From positions 1 through 34,519 of the forward strand of contig JAJEAG010000089.1 in assembly GCA_022824265.1 (NCBI GenBank): DNA of 34,519 nucleotides. The letters run 5' to 3'. The stretch's first letter is position 1. Every line of letters begins with the position of its first letter. Source of the DNA: Candidatus Poribacteria bacterium (lineage in GTDB: Bacteria > Poribacteria > WGA-4E > WGA-3G). Shown here piece by piece: positions 7,963 to 16,097 of the stretch. The position numbers and the translations under genes are program-made. The notes beneath the pieces were generated by a model, which saw nothing but the letters and a program-made list of their open reading frames with translations, had not been told where the DNA came from and searched no databases.

Positions 7963-8751
7963 TTAATACTTCTGTTTAATACTGCCCCACATTGTGGAGA
8001 GTTTTGCGGTGGGTTCAACTGCTAAGATATCCTCAATACCACCCTGTATCCTTTGAACCTCTTTTTGGGTAAGTCCACGGTTAAATAGAGCAAACTCATC
8101 CATATCACCGTTATAGTATCGGTTTAGATTGAGAGGTTCCTCAGTACCAAGAATTAAGGGTGATTCAACAGGAACTAATTTGGCATCTTGCTTCGGATGA
8201 TCTATCAACACCTCTCCATCAAGATATACAGTCCACCATTCTGCTCTTTGATAGGAAACAGCAACATGCTGCCAATTATCTTTGTCTATCTTGACGGGAC
8301 TTTTTGCAGGAACTTGACGACCATTTGTTAACTTCCATCCCATCCAAATATAACCATCTGGATGAAGAAGTATCTCAAAAAACTCGTCTACATCGGGTCC
8401 TTTTGCAGCAATTAGTTGCCATGTGCCAGCACCAACAACCAACGTAGGACGAATCCACGCAGAAATAGTGATACCTTCGGTGAATATAAAGTCGTTATTA
8501 TGTTTAACGCTAACGATGCCGTTCTTACCACCAAAATTAAGCCCTTTACCGAATTTACCATCTCCCCAGTCAGTATCACCTTCTAAATCTCCATGGTTTC
8601 CGTTCCCTGACAGGTCCTCAACGGTTTCACCTTTGCCACTTTCAAATGCAAAATATACAACCAAGCCGTTTAATTCTGCAGCCATGCAAGTTACCTGCGA
8701 ACTTGCCATAAGACATAAAACTGTGCATAAAACAATAAATATGTTTCGCAT
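7963..8751 (-). CDS. Secreted LamG-like (concanavalin-type jelly-roll) protein
   Basis: A signal peptide (MRNIFIVLCTVLCLMASSQVTC) is followed by a single LamG-like domain of the LamG-3 type. Recognisable parts are LVVYFAFESGKGETVEDLSGNGNHG, the FTEGITISAWIRP strand, WQHVAVSYQ.. with VYLDGE, and MDEFALFNRGLTQKEVQRI near the end. Such domains bind sugars or cell-surface molecules outside the cell; no catalytic residues are seen, so an enzyme activity is not proposed. The start is set at ATG 8751 because AGGTGA lies 5 bases upstream; a frame extension to 8775 is possible but lacks a site. It is 262 residues. A following 180-base gap separates it from the PhyH gene upstream. Confidence 0.75.
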   Translation of the reverse strand: MRNIFIVLCTVLCLMASSQVTCMAAELNGLVVYFAFESGKGETVEDLSGNGNHGDLEGDTDWGDGKFGKGLNFGGKNGIVSVKHNNDFIFTEGITISAWIRPTLVVGAGTWQLIAAKGPDVDEFFEILLHPDGYIWMGWKLTNGRQVPAKSPVKIDKDNWQHVAVSYQRAEWWTVYLDGEVLIDHPKQDAKLVPVESPLILGTEEPLNLNRYYNGDMDEFALFNRGLTQKEVQRIQGGIEDILAVEPTAKLSTMWGSIKQKY

Positions 8752-8953
8752 GGGTTCACCTGTTTTCATATTCAATTGACTGAAATTTAGAATATCTCAG
8801 TATGTATTTTCTAATTGACATCTCGTCTACTAACTTCAATGAATCGTGATAAGGATTATATAGTTTGTCGACTTGATTAACAGAAAAATAGGGTACGGAA
8901 ATTGTGTGGTGTAGACCGAAGTCGATTACATCTGTTTTATACAAAGAACATCT

Positions 8954-9676
8954 CTAAGCAAACGGGAATGTGCCTTGGTACCCACGCGGACGTGAAACAT
9001 GCCACACACCATCATACATTGGCGTAACCTGATAATGACACACTACGTTACTGCGTTCCATATCGTCTCTTTCCTTTGCCCCTTGGTGTGGCATATGGTT
9101 GATGAACACGACACAATCCCCTGCTTTCGGATACAATATAACGTGTTCTTGTGTCTCACACCATTCCTCAAATTTTGGACGATCTAACGGATACAAATGC
9201 GGTGGTTCGTTTAGATGTCCATCTTTTACAAACTTCAGATGTCCATCACCTGGACCGTTGTCTTGAAAATAGTAAGTGGTGTTGATACCAACGGGTACCA
9301 TTGCAAACGGATGTTCTTCAACATACCGCTTTTCGTGCCAATAGCCGTAAAAATCCATGTGCCATTCTTGCAGGTAAGGTCCTGGATTGATATGCGCGCG
9401 TAGACTACGTAGTTGACACTGCTTACCCATTAATCCTTCAAGATAAGGACGAACACTTTGATGTCCTACAAGTGGGGCATAAGTATCAGGTTCCCTGTCA
9501 AGCAGAGAATCGAACCACATATTACCAACTGCATTCAATCCTTCTTCCCAACCTTGTTCGCGTGCGTAATTGACACGTTGGCGAATATTCTCCGTTTCTT
9601 CAGGCGACAACGCCCCTTCTATTAATACGTAACCGTCCTGTAATAGTTGTGCGATATTGGCTTTATTATCTTCCAT
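8954..9676 (-). CDS. Phytanoyl-CoA dioxygenase (PhyH) family protein
   Basis: Fe(II)/2-oxoglutarate-dependent oxygenase, 240 residues. The iron-binding facial triad is visible: His106 and Asp108 (EWHMDFY) and distal His197 (NHMPHQGA). Arg208 (ERSNVVCHY) is placed to bind 2-oxoglutarate. The family hydroxylates aliphatic C-H bonds in diverse substrates; the substrate here cannot be named. GGAG sits 8 bases before ATG 9676. A second, only distantly similar PhyH gene lies at 32562-33413. The genes around it (LamG, ThuA) do not give the pathway. Confidence 0.8.
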   Translation of the reverse strand: MEDNKANIAQLLQDGYVLIEGALSPEETENIRQRVNYAREQGWEEGLNAVGNMWFDSLLDREPDTYAPLVGHQSVRPYLEGLMGKQCQLRSLRAHINPGPYLQEWHMDFYGYWHEKRYVEEHPFAMVPVGINTTYYFQDNGPGDGHLKFVKDGHLNEPPHLYPLDRPKFEEWCETQEHVILYPKAGDCVVFINHMPHQGAKERDDMERSNVVCHYQVTPMYDGVWHVSRPRGYQGTFPFA

Positions 9677-9865
9677 GGTTCATCTCCATTTAAGGTTAAT
9701 AGTTAGTGGCAAATTAAACTAACTTACAGTAGAAATATAAACCAAATGGGTTCCAAATCTTATCAGGTAGACCAAGCAGAGCCATTCAGTTTTCCAAATC
9801 CTATTATTTTCAATATTAAGCCTTCCTTTGTAGGAACAATCTCCGAAACGCTACCTCTTCTCCTA

Positions 9866-9882
9866 AAAATCCTGTTTCAGAC
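9866..9882 (+). repeat. AAAATCYTGKTTCAGAC repeat, copy 3
   Basis: AAAATCCTGTTTCAGAC, one base from the copy at 496-512. Confidence 0.5.
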
Positions 9883-9892
9883 TACATCGTAG

Positions 9893-9911
9893 GGGCGAGG
9901 TTTCCTCGCCC
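9893..9911. repeat. GGGCGAGG-N3-CCTCGCCC hairpin, copy 1
   Basis: An 8-base perfect stem with loop TTT. The same stem occurs at 14669-14687 (loop TCG) and 19321-19339 (loop TTG), so it is a dispersed palindromic unit. Confidence 0.7.
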
Positions 9912-9953
9912 GTCTTCGCCCCTCACACCCTCTTCTGTAGGAGCGACCCGGGG

Positions 9954-9984
9954 AAAGCCAAAAGGCTTTTCATACCGTTGATTT
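9954..9984 (+). repeat. Hairpin repeat with TTCATACCGTTGATTT tail, copy 2
   Basis: Stem AAAGCC/GGCTTT (9954-9959 with 9964-9969) and the tail TTCATACCGTTGATTT (9969-9984). Compared with the copy at 332-362, the stem changes on both arms together while the tail is identical. Confidence 0.55.
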
Positions 9985-10089
9985 CTTGATGTCTTAATTT
10001 ACTGGTCGCGACTTTACGACATATTTCTACGAATTAACGAAAACTGAATGACTCTGGTAGACTAAGAAGTGTCTTCTAATGATATATCT

Positions 10090-10812
10090 CTATTCCAACG
10101 GTTCTAAGGGTTGCGAATGTCCAAAAACGGGTTTCGGTGCATCTCCGAGAGCTGCCCAACGTGCCGCATTAGCTATCACACGACGGACATTCTCGTCATA
10201 ATAAATCGGATATGTTTCATGACCGGGACGAAAATAAAATATCTTTCCTCTGCCACGGTAGTAGCAACAACCACTACGAAACACTTCACCACCGGGGAAC
10301 CAACTAATGAAAACAAGCGTATCAGGTTCAGGAATGTCAAACGGTTCACCATACATTTCGGCATGCTCAATTTCAAAGTACTCGTCAAGTCCCTCAGCAA
10401 TCGGATGTCCGTGTTCAATCACCCAGATACGTTCTTTTTCCGCTGCCTCACGCCATTTAAGGCTACAAGATGTTCCCATCAAACGGATAAAAGGTTTAGA
10501 ATAATGTCCAGAATGTAAGACGATAAGTCCCATGCCCTGCAACACCCGCGCTTTTACTTTGTCAGCGATAGCATCTTCAACGGCACCGTGTGCAGCATGT
10601 CCCCACCATATCATCACGTCTGTTTTTTCAAGTACTTCGTCTGTTAATCCGTGTTCAGGTTCATCTAACGTAGCAGTCAATGTTTCAATTCCGTGTTCAC
10701 TTAACCCATCGGCAATTGCAGTGTGAATGCCTTTGGGGTATAATTTTTTGATAGCTTCGTTTGTTTTTTCATGTCTAAATTCATTCCAAACTGTAACTAA
10801 TAGTTGTGACAT
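10090..10812 (-). CDS. ThuA-like protein (trehalose utilisation / glutamine amidotransferase-like fold)
   Basis: A 240-residue protein of the ThuA family with a class I glutamine-amidotransferase-like fold: [37 protein letters not shown] and [23 protein letters not shown] are recognisable. ThuA proteins are associated with trehalose or other sugar catabolism, but the enzyme reaction of most members is not known, so only the family is called. It is the third gene of the ridA-fabV-thuA set: it begins 10 bases after fabV ends (10823), so it is probably co-transcribed. Confidence 0.8.
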   Translation of the reverse strand: MSQLLVTVWNEFRHEKTNEAIKKLYPKGIHTAIADGLSEHGIETLTATLDEPEHGLTDEVLEKTDVMIWWGHAAHGAVEDAIADKVKARVLQGMGLIVLHSGHYSKPFIRLMGTSCSLKWREAAEKERIWVIEHGHPIAEGLDEYFEIEHAEMYGEPFDIPEPDTLVFISWFPGGEVFRSGCCYYRGRGKIFYFRPGHETYPIYYDENVRRVIANAARWAALGDAPKPVFGHSQPLEPLE

Positions 10813-10822
10813 AAGTTTCTCC

Positions 10823-12016
10823 TTAAAATGTCAATTCCGTCTCTACTGCTTCATCATAGTCAACGCCATCCACCTCAAAACCAAAAAGGTTTCGGAAACG
10901 TCTTCTATATCCAGCATAATCAGAGAGTTCATGGAAGTTGTCGGTATTGATCTTTTCCCACCGTTCAGTGACAGCATCGGTAACATCTTGTCGTAATTCT
11001 CTGTCATCCAACCGAATGTAACGGTCACTATCAAGTCGCGGCGTTAGTCCAGGACCGAGATGTTCCGAGAATAACCGCTGCATCTGTCCTATCGGTGCTT
11101 CGTTGATACCTTTCTCGTTCATAATATCGTAAAGGATACTAATATAGAGCGGGACAACAGGAATTGCCGCAGAAGCTTGTGTAACAACAGCTTTGTTTAC
11201 CGAGATATACGCATTGCCCCCGAACTGATTCGAAAGCCTTTCATCAAGTGCGTCAACACGCGCCTTCAGGTCATCCTTTGCCTTGCCGATAGTACCATCT
11301 CTGTAGATAGACCACGTTAAGGCACTACCGATATAGGTATACGCAACAACCGTCACCTCTGGTGCAAGCAATTCGGCATCTGCCAATGCATCAACCCACA
11401 TCTCAAGGTCTTCACCACCCATCACAGCGATGGTATCCGAGATCTCTTTGTCAGTTGCAGGTTCAATTGTTACAGGTGCTACGACTTCGTTACTCAGGTC
11501 AATCGTTTTCCCTGTATACGGTTCACCGATCGGTTTTAACTCAGAATTATGTACTTCACCAGTGCGTGGATGGGTTCGACGTGGTGCAGCGATGCTATAG
11601 ACAAGAATATCTATTTTACCAAAATTTGCTTTGAGTTGTGCGATTGCCTCCTGCTTCACATCATCCGAAAAGGCATCTCCGTTGAGACTTTCGGCAATAA
11701 AACCATCTTGTTGCGCCTGTTGATGGAATGCAACAGTATTGTAGTATCCTGCTGATGCTGTACGCCGCTCATCCGCCGGACGTTCATAAAGAAGTCCCAA
11801 CGTTTTCGCGCCGTATCCCCATGTCAAAGCAATGCGAGAAGCAAGTCCATACCCAGTTGATGCACCAACAACAAGTGCGTTTAAACCCGCTTCATTGTTC
11901 AAAACGTTCTCTTTAATTCGCTTTATCTGATTTTGAACATTTGCCTGACATCCCGCAGAATGCGCATTTGTACAGATAAAACCACGGATCCGTGGTTTGA
12001 CAACTTGAACTGCCAT
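10823..12016 (-). CDS. fabV: Trans-2-enoyl-CoA/ACP reductase FabV
   Basis: NADH-dependent reduction of trans-2-enoyl thioesters, the last step of the fatty-acid elongation cycle. The protein opens with the family's [17 protein letters not shown], has the nucleotide motif [11 protein letters not shown] (51-61) and carries the FabV active-site spacing Tyr-x8-Lys (Tyr238 and Lys247 in [12 protein letters not shown]). The 397 residues are normal length. FabV is the triclosan-resistant alternative to FabI. It is 20 bases downstream of ridA and directly upstream of thuA, which suggests one transcript from the promoter at 12573-12601. Confidence 0.93.
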   Translation of the reverse strand: MAVQVVKPRIRGFICTNAHSAGCQANVQNQIKRIKENVLNNEAGLNALVVGASTGYGLASRIALTWGYGAKTLGLLYERPADERRTASAGYYNTVAFHQQAQQDGFIAESLNGDAFSDDVKQEAIAQLKANFGKIDILVYSIAAPRRTHPRTGEVHNSELKPIGEPYTGKTIDLSNEVVAPVTIEPATDKEISDTIAVMGGEDLEMWVDALADAELLAPEVTVVAYTYIGSALTWSIYRDGTIGKAKDDLKARVDALDERLSNQFGGNAYISVNKAVVTQASAAIPVVPLYISILYDIMNEKGINEAPIGQMQRLFSEHLGPGLTPRLDSDRYIRLDDRELRQDVTDAVTERWEKINTDNFHELSDYAGYRRRFRNLFGFEVDGVDYDEAVETELTF

Positions 12017-12036
12017 TTTTATCCTTTTTTTAAAGG

Positions 12037-12498
12037 TTAGTCTTCGATTTCTACGACCATTTCGACTTCAACCGGAATTCCACCGGGTAATTGCACCATA
12101 CCAACAGCAGAACGCGCATGCTTGCCTTTATCACCGAACACTTCAACAAAAAAGTCTGATGCGCCGTTGACAACAGCGGGCTGATCAATGAAATCTGCAG
12201 ATGAATTAACAAAACCGACTACCTTCACAACACGTTTGATCCGATCCAGATCACCTAAAGCGTGTTTGAGGGTACTTATCAACCCGATTGCTACTTGTCT
12301 TGCAGACTCATAGCCTTCTTCAATAGTGGCATCTGTGCCAAGTTGACTTTTATAGATTTTGCCCTCACCTGTACCAGGTCCATGTCCAGATGTGAAGACA
12401 AGATTTCCTGTCTGAACTGTGGTAACGTAATTTGCTACTGGTGTTGCCGGTGGCGGTAATTCAATCCCTAATTCTTCAAGCCGTTTCTCTATTTTCAT
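12037..12498 (-). CDS. RidA/YjgF family protein (enamine/imine deaminase-like)
   Basis: A 153-residue member of the RidA superfamily, resembling the longer MKIEKRLEELGIELPPPATPVANYV type. Signature parts include TGNLVFTSGHGP, and SAVGMVQLPGGIPVEVEMVVEI near the end. RidA proteins hydrolyse reactive enamine/imine intermediates. The usual active-site arginine of the canonical R-x-x-V/C-Q motif falls at ARSAVGMVQLPGG (Arg-Ser-Ala-Val). ATG 12498 is chosen by protein homology; the nearest GGGAG is about 12 bases upstream, which is long. It is the first gene of the ridA-fabV-thuA set. Confidence 0.85.
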   Translation of the reverse strand: MKIEKRLEELGIELPPPATPVANYVTTVQTGNLVFTSGHGPGTGEGKIYKSQLGTDATIEEGYESARQVAIGLISTLKHALGDLDRIKRVVKVVGFVNSSADFIDQPAVVNGASDFFVEVFGDKGKHARSAVGMVQLPGGIPVEVEMVVEIED

Positions 12499-12572
12499 GT
12501 AATTAAATATCTCCCGAATAAGTTCATATTTTAAAGGTACTACAAACACGATTGGTTAGAATAACCTTTATT

Positions 12573-12601
12573 ATTAAATAGGTTTTCATTGAATTTGTCA
12601 A
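12573..12601 (-). promoter_or_regulatory. Sigma-70 promoter of ridA-fabV-thuA
   Basis: On the minus strand, TTGACA (12596-12601), a 17-base spacer and TTTAAT (12573-12578). Transcription would start near 12566, about 70 bases before ridA. Confidence 0.65.
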
Positions 12602-12780
12602 GTAAATTCATCTTTATGACAGAACCATTCAACTGTCGTGTACCAATCCTGTAATCAAGATTTCTAATCAAAACGTAAATTTCCATATCAGTTTAAACGG
12701 TAATTCATATAATATTTTACAAATTTGACGATAAAACTAAAATAAATTCAAAAAAATAGCACAAAAATGTAATTATTAAC
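12602..12780. other. AT-rich divergent intergenic spacer
   Basis: Lies between the minus-strand ridA promoter and a strong plus-strand promoter. Very A+T rich; no gene or clear operator seen. Confidence 0.5.
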
Positions 12781-12810
12781 TTGACATTCGTTATTTTTAT
12801 ATGTTATAAT
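12781..12810 (+). promoter_or_regulatory. Strong extended -10 sigma-70 promoter
   Basis: TTGACA (12781-12786), an 18-base spacer and TATAAT (12805-12810) preceded by TGT, making both consensus hexamers plus an extended -10. It points rightward toward tgt, whose start is 640-670 bases downstream. Confidence 0.8.
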
Positions 12811-13053
12811 ATATGTCACATAGAATTTATGATTACGAGTAACCCAATTATGTTAACATTTTACCATACCAACATTCTTATGAATTTAGAAAAAATATAC
12901 CAAATTGCAGTCAAAAAACTGGTATTTTTCCAGATGATGCAAAAGATACCAAAATTTAATTTTTTTCTCATGAAAAAACCGATGCAAATAACCAATAAAA
13001 CCAGACAGGCACTATACGCAGACCGATCACACCAAAAGATACCGTTATGTAAA

Positions 13054-13079
13054 AAAAGGATACCGTACGGTAACCTTTT
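13054..13079. promoter_or_regulatory. 26-base near-perfect palindrome (possible operator or RNA hairpin)
   Basis: Twelve of thirteen base pairs match around the centre ACCGTACGGT (13062-13071), with one A-A mismatch. Arms are AAAAGG/CCTTTT. Such length and symmetry suit a protein-binding dyad. Confidence 0.4.
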
Positions 13080-13309
13080 AAAGGTAGAAAATCCCCTAAA
13101 ATTTATAAGAAAAACTGTTCGGCAAAAAGCAGATTACACACATAAACAGAATCATCACCTCCAATTTTCCATACAGGAAGGTAACACGAAAAAAATAGTC
13201 AATCATACAAAACCCAAACCGTCCCAAAAATGCGAAATTAAAAAATGCAAAAACCTACATAAAAACCCCAGTAAACCCAGACAGGGACTGGGAACACACC
13301 ACCGTCCCA

Positions 13310-13343
13310 AAACCGTCCCAAAAGACGAAAACTGGGACGGTTT
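13310..13343 (+). terminator. Terminator-like inverted repeat upstream of tgt
   Basis: AAACCGTCCCA (13310-13320) pairs with TGGGACGGTTT (13333-13343) around a 12-base loop; only three Ts end the stem and no T-run follows. A second CCGTCCCA half-site precedes it at 13302. It may be an attenuator or a processing structure rather than a full stop. Confidence 0.4.
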
Positions 13344-13437
13344 GAAGGAAACAAAATCCAGAGAATTTGAAGAAAAAAAACGAGGTATATACCAATATCT
13401 TACAGTGACAATTGAATTCCTCTGTCTTTGTAGGTAG

Positions 13438-14634
<1,197 letters not shown>

Positions 14635-14636
14635 TC

Positions 14637-14820
14637 GCGCAATTCATTGCGCCTCTTACACTCTGTAGGGGCGAGGTCGCCTCGCCCGCAGGTTCACATA
14701 CAGTCCTAAAGCCTCAGAGAGGCGAAAGGTGTATAGTAAACGTTGTTTCTGCTAATAGCAAGCCCCAGAGGGGCGAAAGGTGTATTAGATGCCCTAACGT
14801 TACACACTAAATTGACGCTT
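14637..14820. repeat. Composite intergenic repeat, copy A
   Basis: A mosaic unit: a GCGCAAT/ATTGCGC stem (14637-14652), the GGGCGAGG hairpin (14669-14687), and two GCCYC-AGN-GRGGC hairpins (14711-14723 and 14762-14774), exactly 51 bases apart and each followed by GAAAGGTGTAT, then a CACTAAATTGAC end. The same order is found at 19287-19513. The two hairpins differ by a paired change (GCCTC/GAGGC against GCCCC/GGGGC). It lies between convergent genes tgt and 14885-15568. Confidence 0.75.
14669..14687. repeat. GGGCGAGG-N3-CCTCGCCC hairpin, copy 2
   Basis: Same 8-base stem as 9893-9911 with loop TCG, here inside composite repeat A. Confidence 0.7.
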
Positions 14821-14822
14821 AT

Positions 14823-14844
14823 GGTTCGGTTAGGAAACCGAACC
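14823..14844. terminator. Strong hairpin in the tgt-downstream gap
   Basis: A 9-base perfect stem GGTTCGGTT/AACCGAACC with loop AGGA, followed by TACC. It lies between convergent genes and could terminate either, but it also looks like part of the repeat mosaic (compare GGAAAACCG.CTACCC at 19521). Confidence 0.4.
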
Positions 14845-14884
14845 TACCAAAGTGTCCAAGGAATTACGAATTTTACTATAATGT

Positions 14885-15568
14885 TCAAGGAACTGGGAGT
14901 GGTAGTGGTTGTTTGGCTTCCAAACTGTGTTGTTCCTTCTCGCGTTGAGGTTGAAGGAACTGCCGGTAAAAATCTATCACTACATTTTTACAGAACTCGT
15001 CAAGTTGATCCAGGGTTGGTTCGGCAATTGGGTTATAGAAACCAGCAACGCCAGAATGATCCTGAGAGTAAAAGCATACACCTATTTTTGCAAAGGTTAG
15101 ATGTGTTCCATTTTCGCGTGGACGATAGAATATTTTGAATACTATCTGTATAAAATGCGACCATGCGTCTTGGATATCATCTGAAACAATCTTAACATCA
15201 CCGAGTTCCACTAACATCTGTTCTATATATTTTTGTATCGTCTCTCTAAATTGGATAGTCTCATCAATACTTTTTGAGAAGAGGCGTTTAACGTCTTCTT
15301 GATACGGAGAGGTAACTTTGACAACAACGAGATGTTTATTGTCAACTTTCGTTTGTAGGGATTTAGAACGATACTCAGTGTATGTAACATCGACATTTTC
15401 ATCGTTAGATGCCATGATTAGATCACTCCTGCTATAAATAGGATAGACGGTCTGTACTAAACAATCGCTTTTTGACGAAAAAGAATGTATATCTCCGAAG
15501 TTTTCAATTGCGATCAGACTTTCGTCAAATCTTCCCTTCCACAATATCGGATGTGGATTATTCTTCAT
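14885..15568 (-). CDS. Hypothetical protein, second of an overlapping pair
   Basis: A 227-residue soluble protein that I do not recognise. It has no signal peptide or membrane helix. The middle (residues about 60-170) looks like a mixed alpha/beta domain (HLVVVKVTSPYQEDVKRLF, ETIQKYIEQMLVELGDVKIV) and the C-terminus is low-complexity (QREKEQHSLEAKQPLPLPVP). ATG 15568 overlaps the end of the upstream gene by 11 bases, so translation is probably coupled and the products may act together. Confidence 0.5.
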   Translation of the reverse strand: MKNNPHPILWKGRFDESLIAIENFGDIHSFSSKSDCLVQTVYPIYSRSDLIMASNDENVDVTYTEYRSKSLQTKVDNKHLVVVKVTSPYQEDVKRLFSKSIDETIQFRETIQKYIEQMLVELGDVKIVSDDIQDAWSHFIQIVFKIFYRPRENGTHLTFAKIGVCFYSQDHSGVAGFYNPIAEPTLDQLDEFCKNVVIDFYRQFLQPQREKEQHSLEAKQPLPLPVP

Positions 15569-15899
15569 GCATTTCAATCTCTATTTCCATTTTCAACCAA
15601 GTATCCCATCCACGTTTGCGTGTATAGTGTTTTATCACATCTTTCACCATGTGAATAATCTCGTTTTTAGAATCCGCATCTACGTTATCGGTAAGTACGA
15701 ACTTTACAACTACCGTATCAGGATCCCCCTGTTTGGGAATAAACATTGCATGCATCCCAACCTCTTCAGTTCGCCACTGGAAAAATCCTAAACTATTGAG
15801 TTCTACACATAACCATTCTATACGCGTCGGTGTGTAAGCCTCTGCGCCACCTTTCATATTTTCGTTTGGGTTTTTGTCTCTTTTCTTTTTGGATGACAT
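15558..15899 (-). CDS. Hypothetical protein, first of an overlapping pair
   Basis: A 113-residue protein with a lysine-rich start (MSSKKKRDKNPNENMKGG) and a domain of beta strands and one helix (WLCVELNSLGFFQW, TVVVKFVLTDNV, IIHMVKDVIKHYT, WLKMEIEIEMHEE). No family is recognised. ATG 15899 has GAGGGAG just upstream; the frame is open upstream to 16046, but that extension lies over the promoter at 15988-16016. The gene is the first of a two-gene unit. Confidence 0.5.
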   Translation of the reverse strand: MSSKKKRDKNPNENMKGGAEAYTPTRIEWLCVELNSLGFFQWRTEEVGMHAMFIPKQGDPDTVVVKFVLTDNVDADSKNEIIHMVKDVIKHYTRKRGWDTWLKMEIEIEMHEE

Positions 15900-15987
15900 T
15901 GCTCCCTCTTCATGATGTGATATAATGTTTAAGAGAAGTAAGCACTGTGAAACACAAAATGATCTCTTTTCTATTGTTTGCAAGACT

Positions 15988-16016
15988 ATTATAACACGCT
16001 GTTTGTATCCCGTCAA
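15988..16016 (-). promoter_or_regulatory. Sigma-70 promoter for the hypothetical pair
   Basis: On the minus strand TTGACG (16011-16016), a 17-base spacer and TATAAT (15988-15993), the latter preceded by TGT. Transcription would start near 15981, about 80 bases before the first gene. Confidence 0.75.
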
Positions 16017-16097
16017 TAAACTATTCACACAACTCCAGCAAATCAAGGACGCACCACTTTCTCTATAACCCCAAAATCTATTTCCGCACTCACGTAT

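Larger units (their letters stand above)
9677..10089. other. Intergenic region made of dispersed repeats
   Basis: No gene is seen in about 410 bases. It holds the AAAATCCTGTTTCAGAC word (9866-9882), a GGGCGAGG hairpin (9893-9911) and the hairpin repeat with tail TTCATACCGTTGATTT (9954-9984). The last 100 bases show nothing I can interpret. Confidence 0.6.

Noticed and set aside
8756-8944. Open frame of 62 codons between the LamG and PhyH genes
   Set aside because: It overlaps the LamG start, has no ribosome site and no recognisable motif.
12781-13437. Open frame of 218 codons before tgt
   Set aside because: It begins with the -35 hexamer of the promoter, has low-complexity composition and no ribosome site near an internal ATG; more probably an accidental open frame in AC-rich DNA.
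14743-15138. Plus-strand open frame over the end of the hypothetical gene at 14885
   Set aside because: It runs through repeat A and opposite a longer minus-strand gene with its own promoter, and shows no motif.
15900-16046. Upstream extension of the 113-residue hypothetical protein
   Set aside because: It would cross the clear TTGACG/TATAAT promoter, and ATG 15899 has a good ribosome site.
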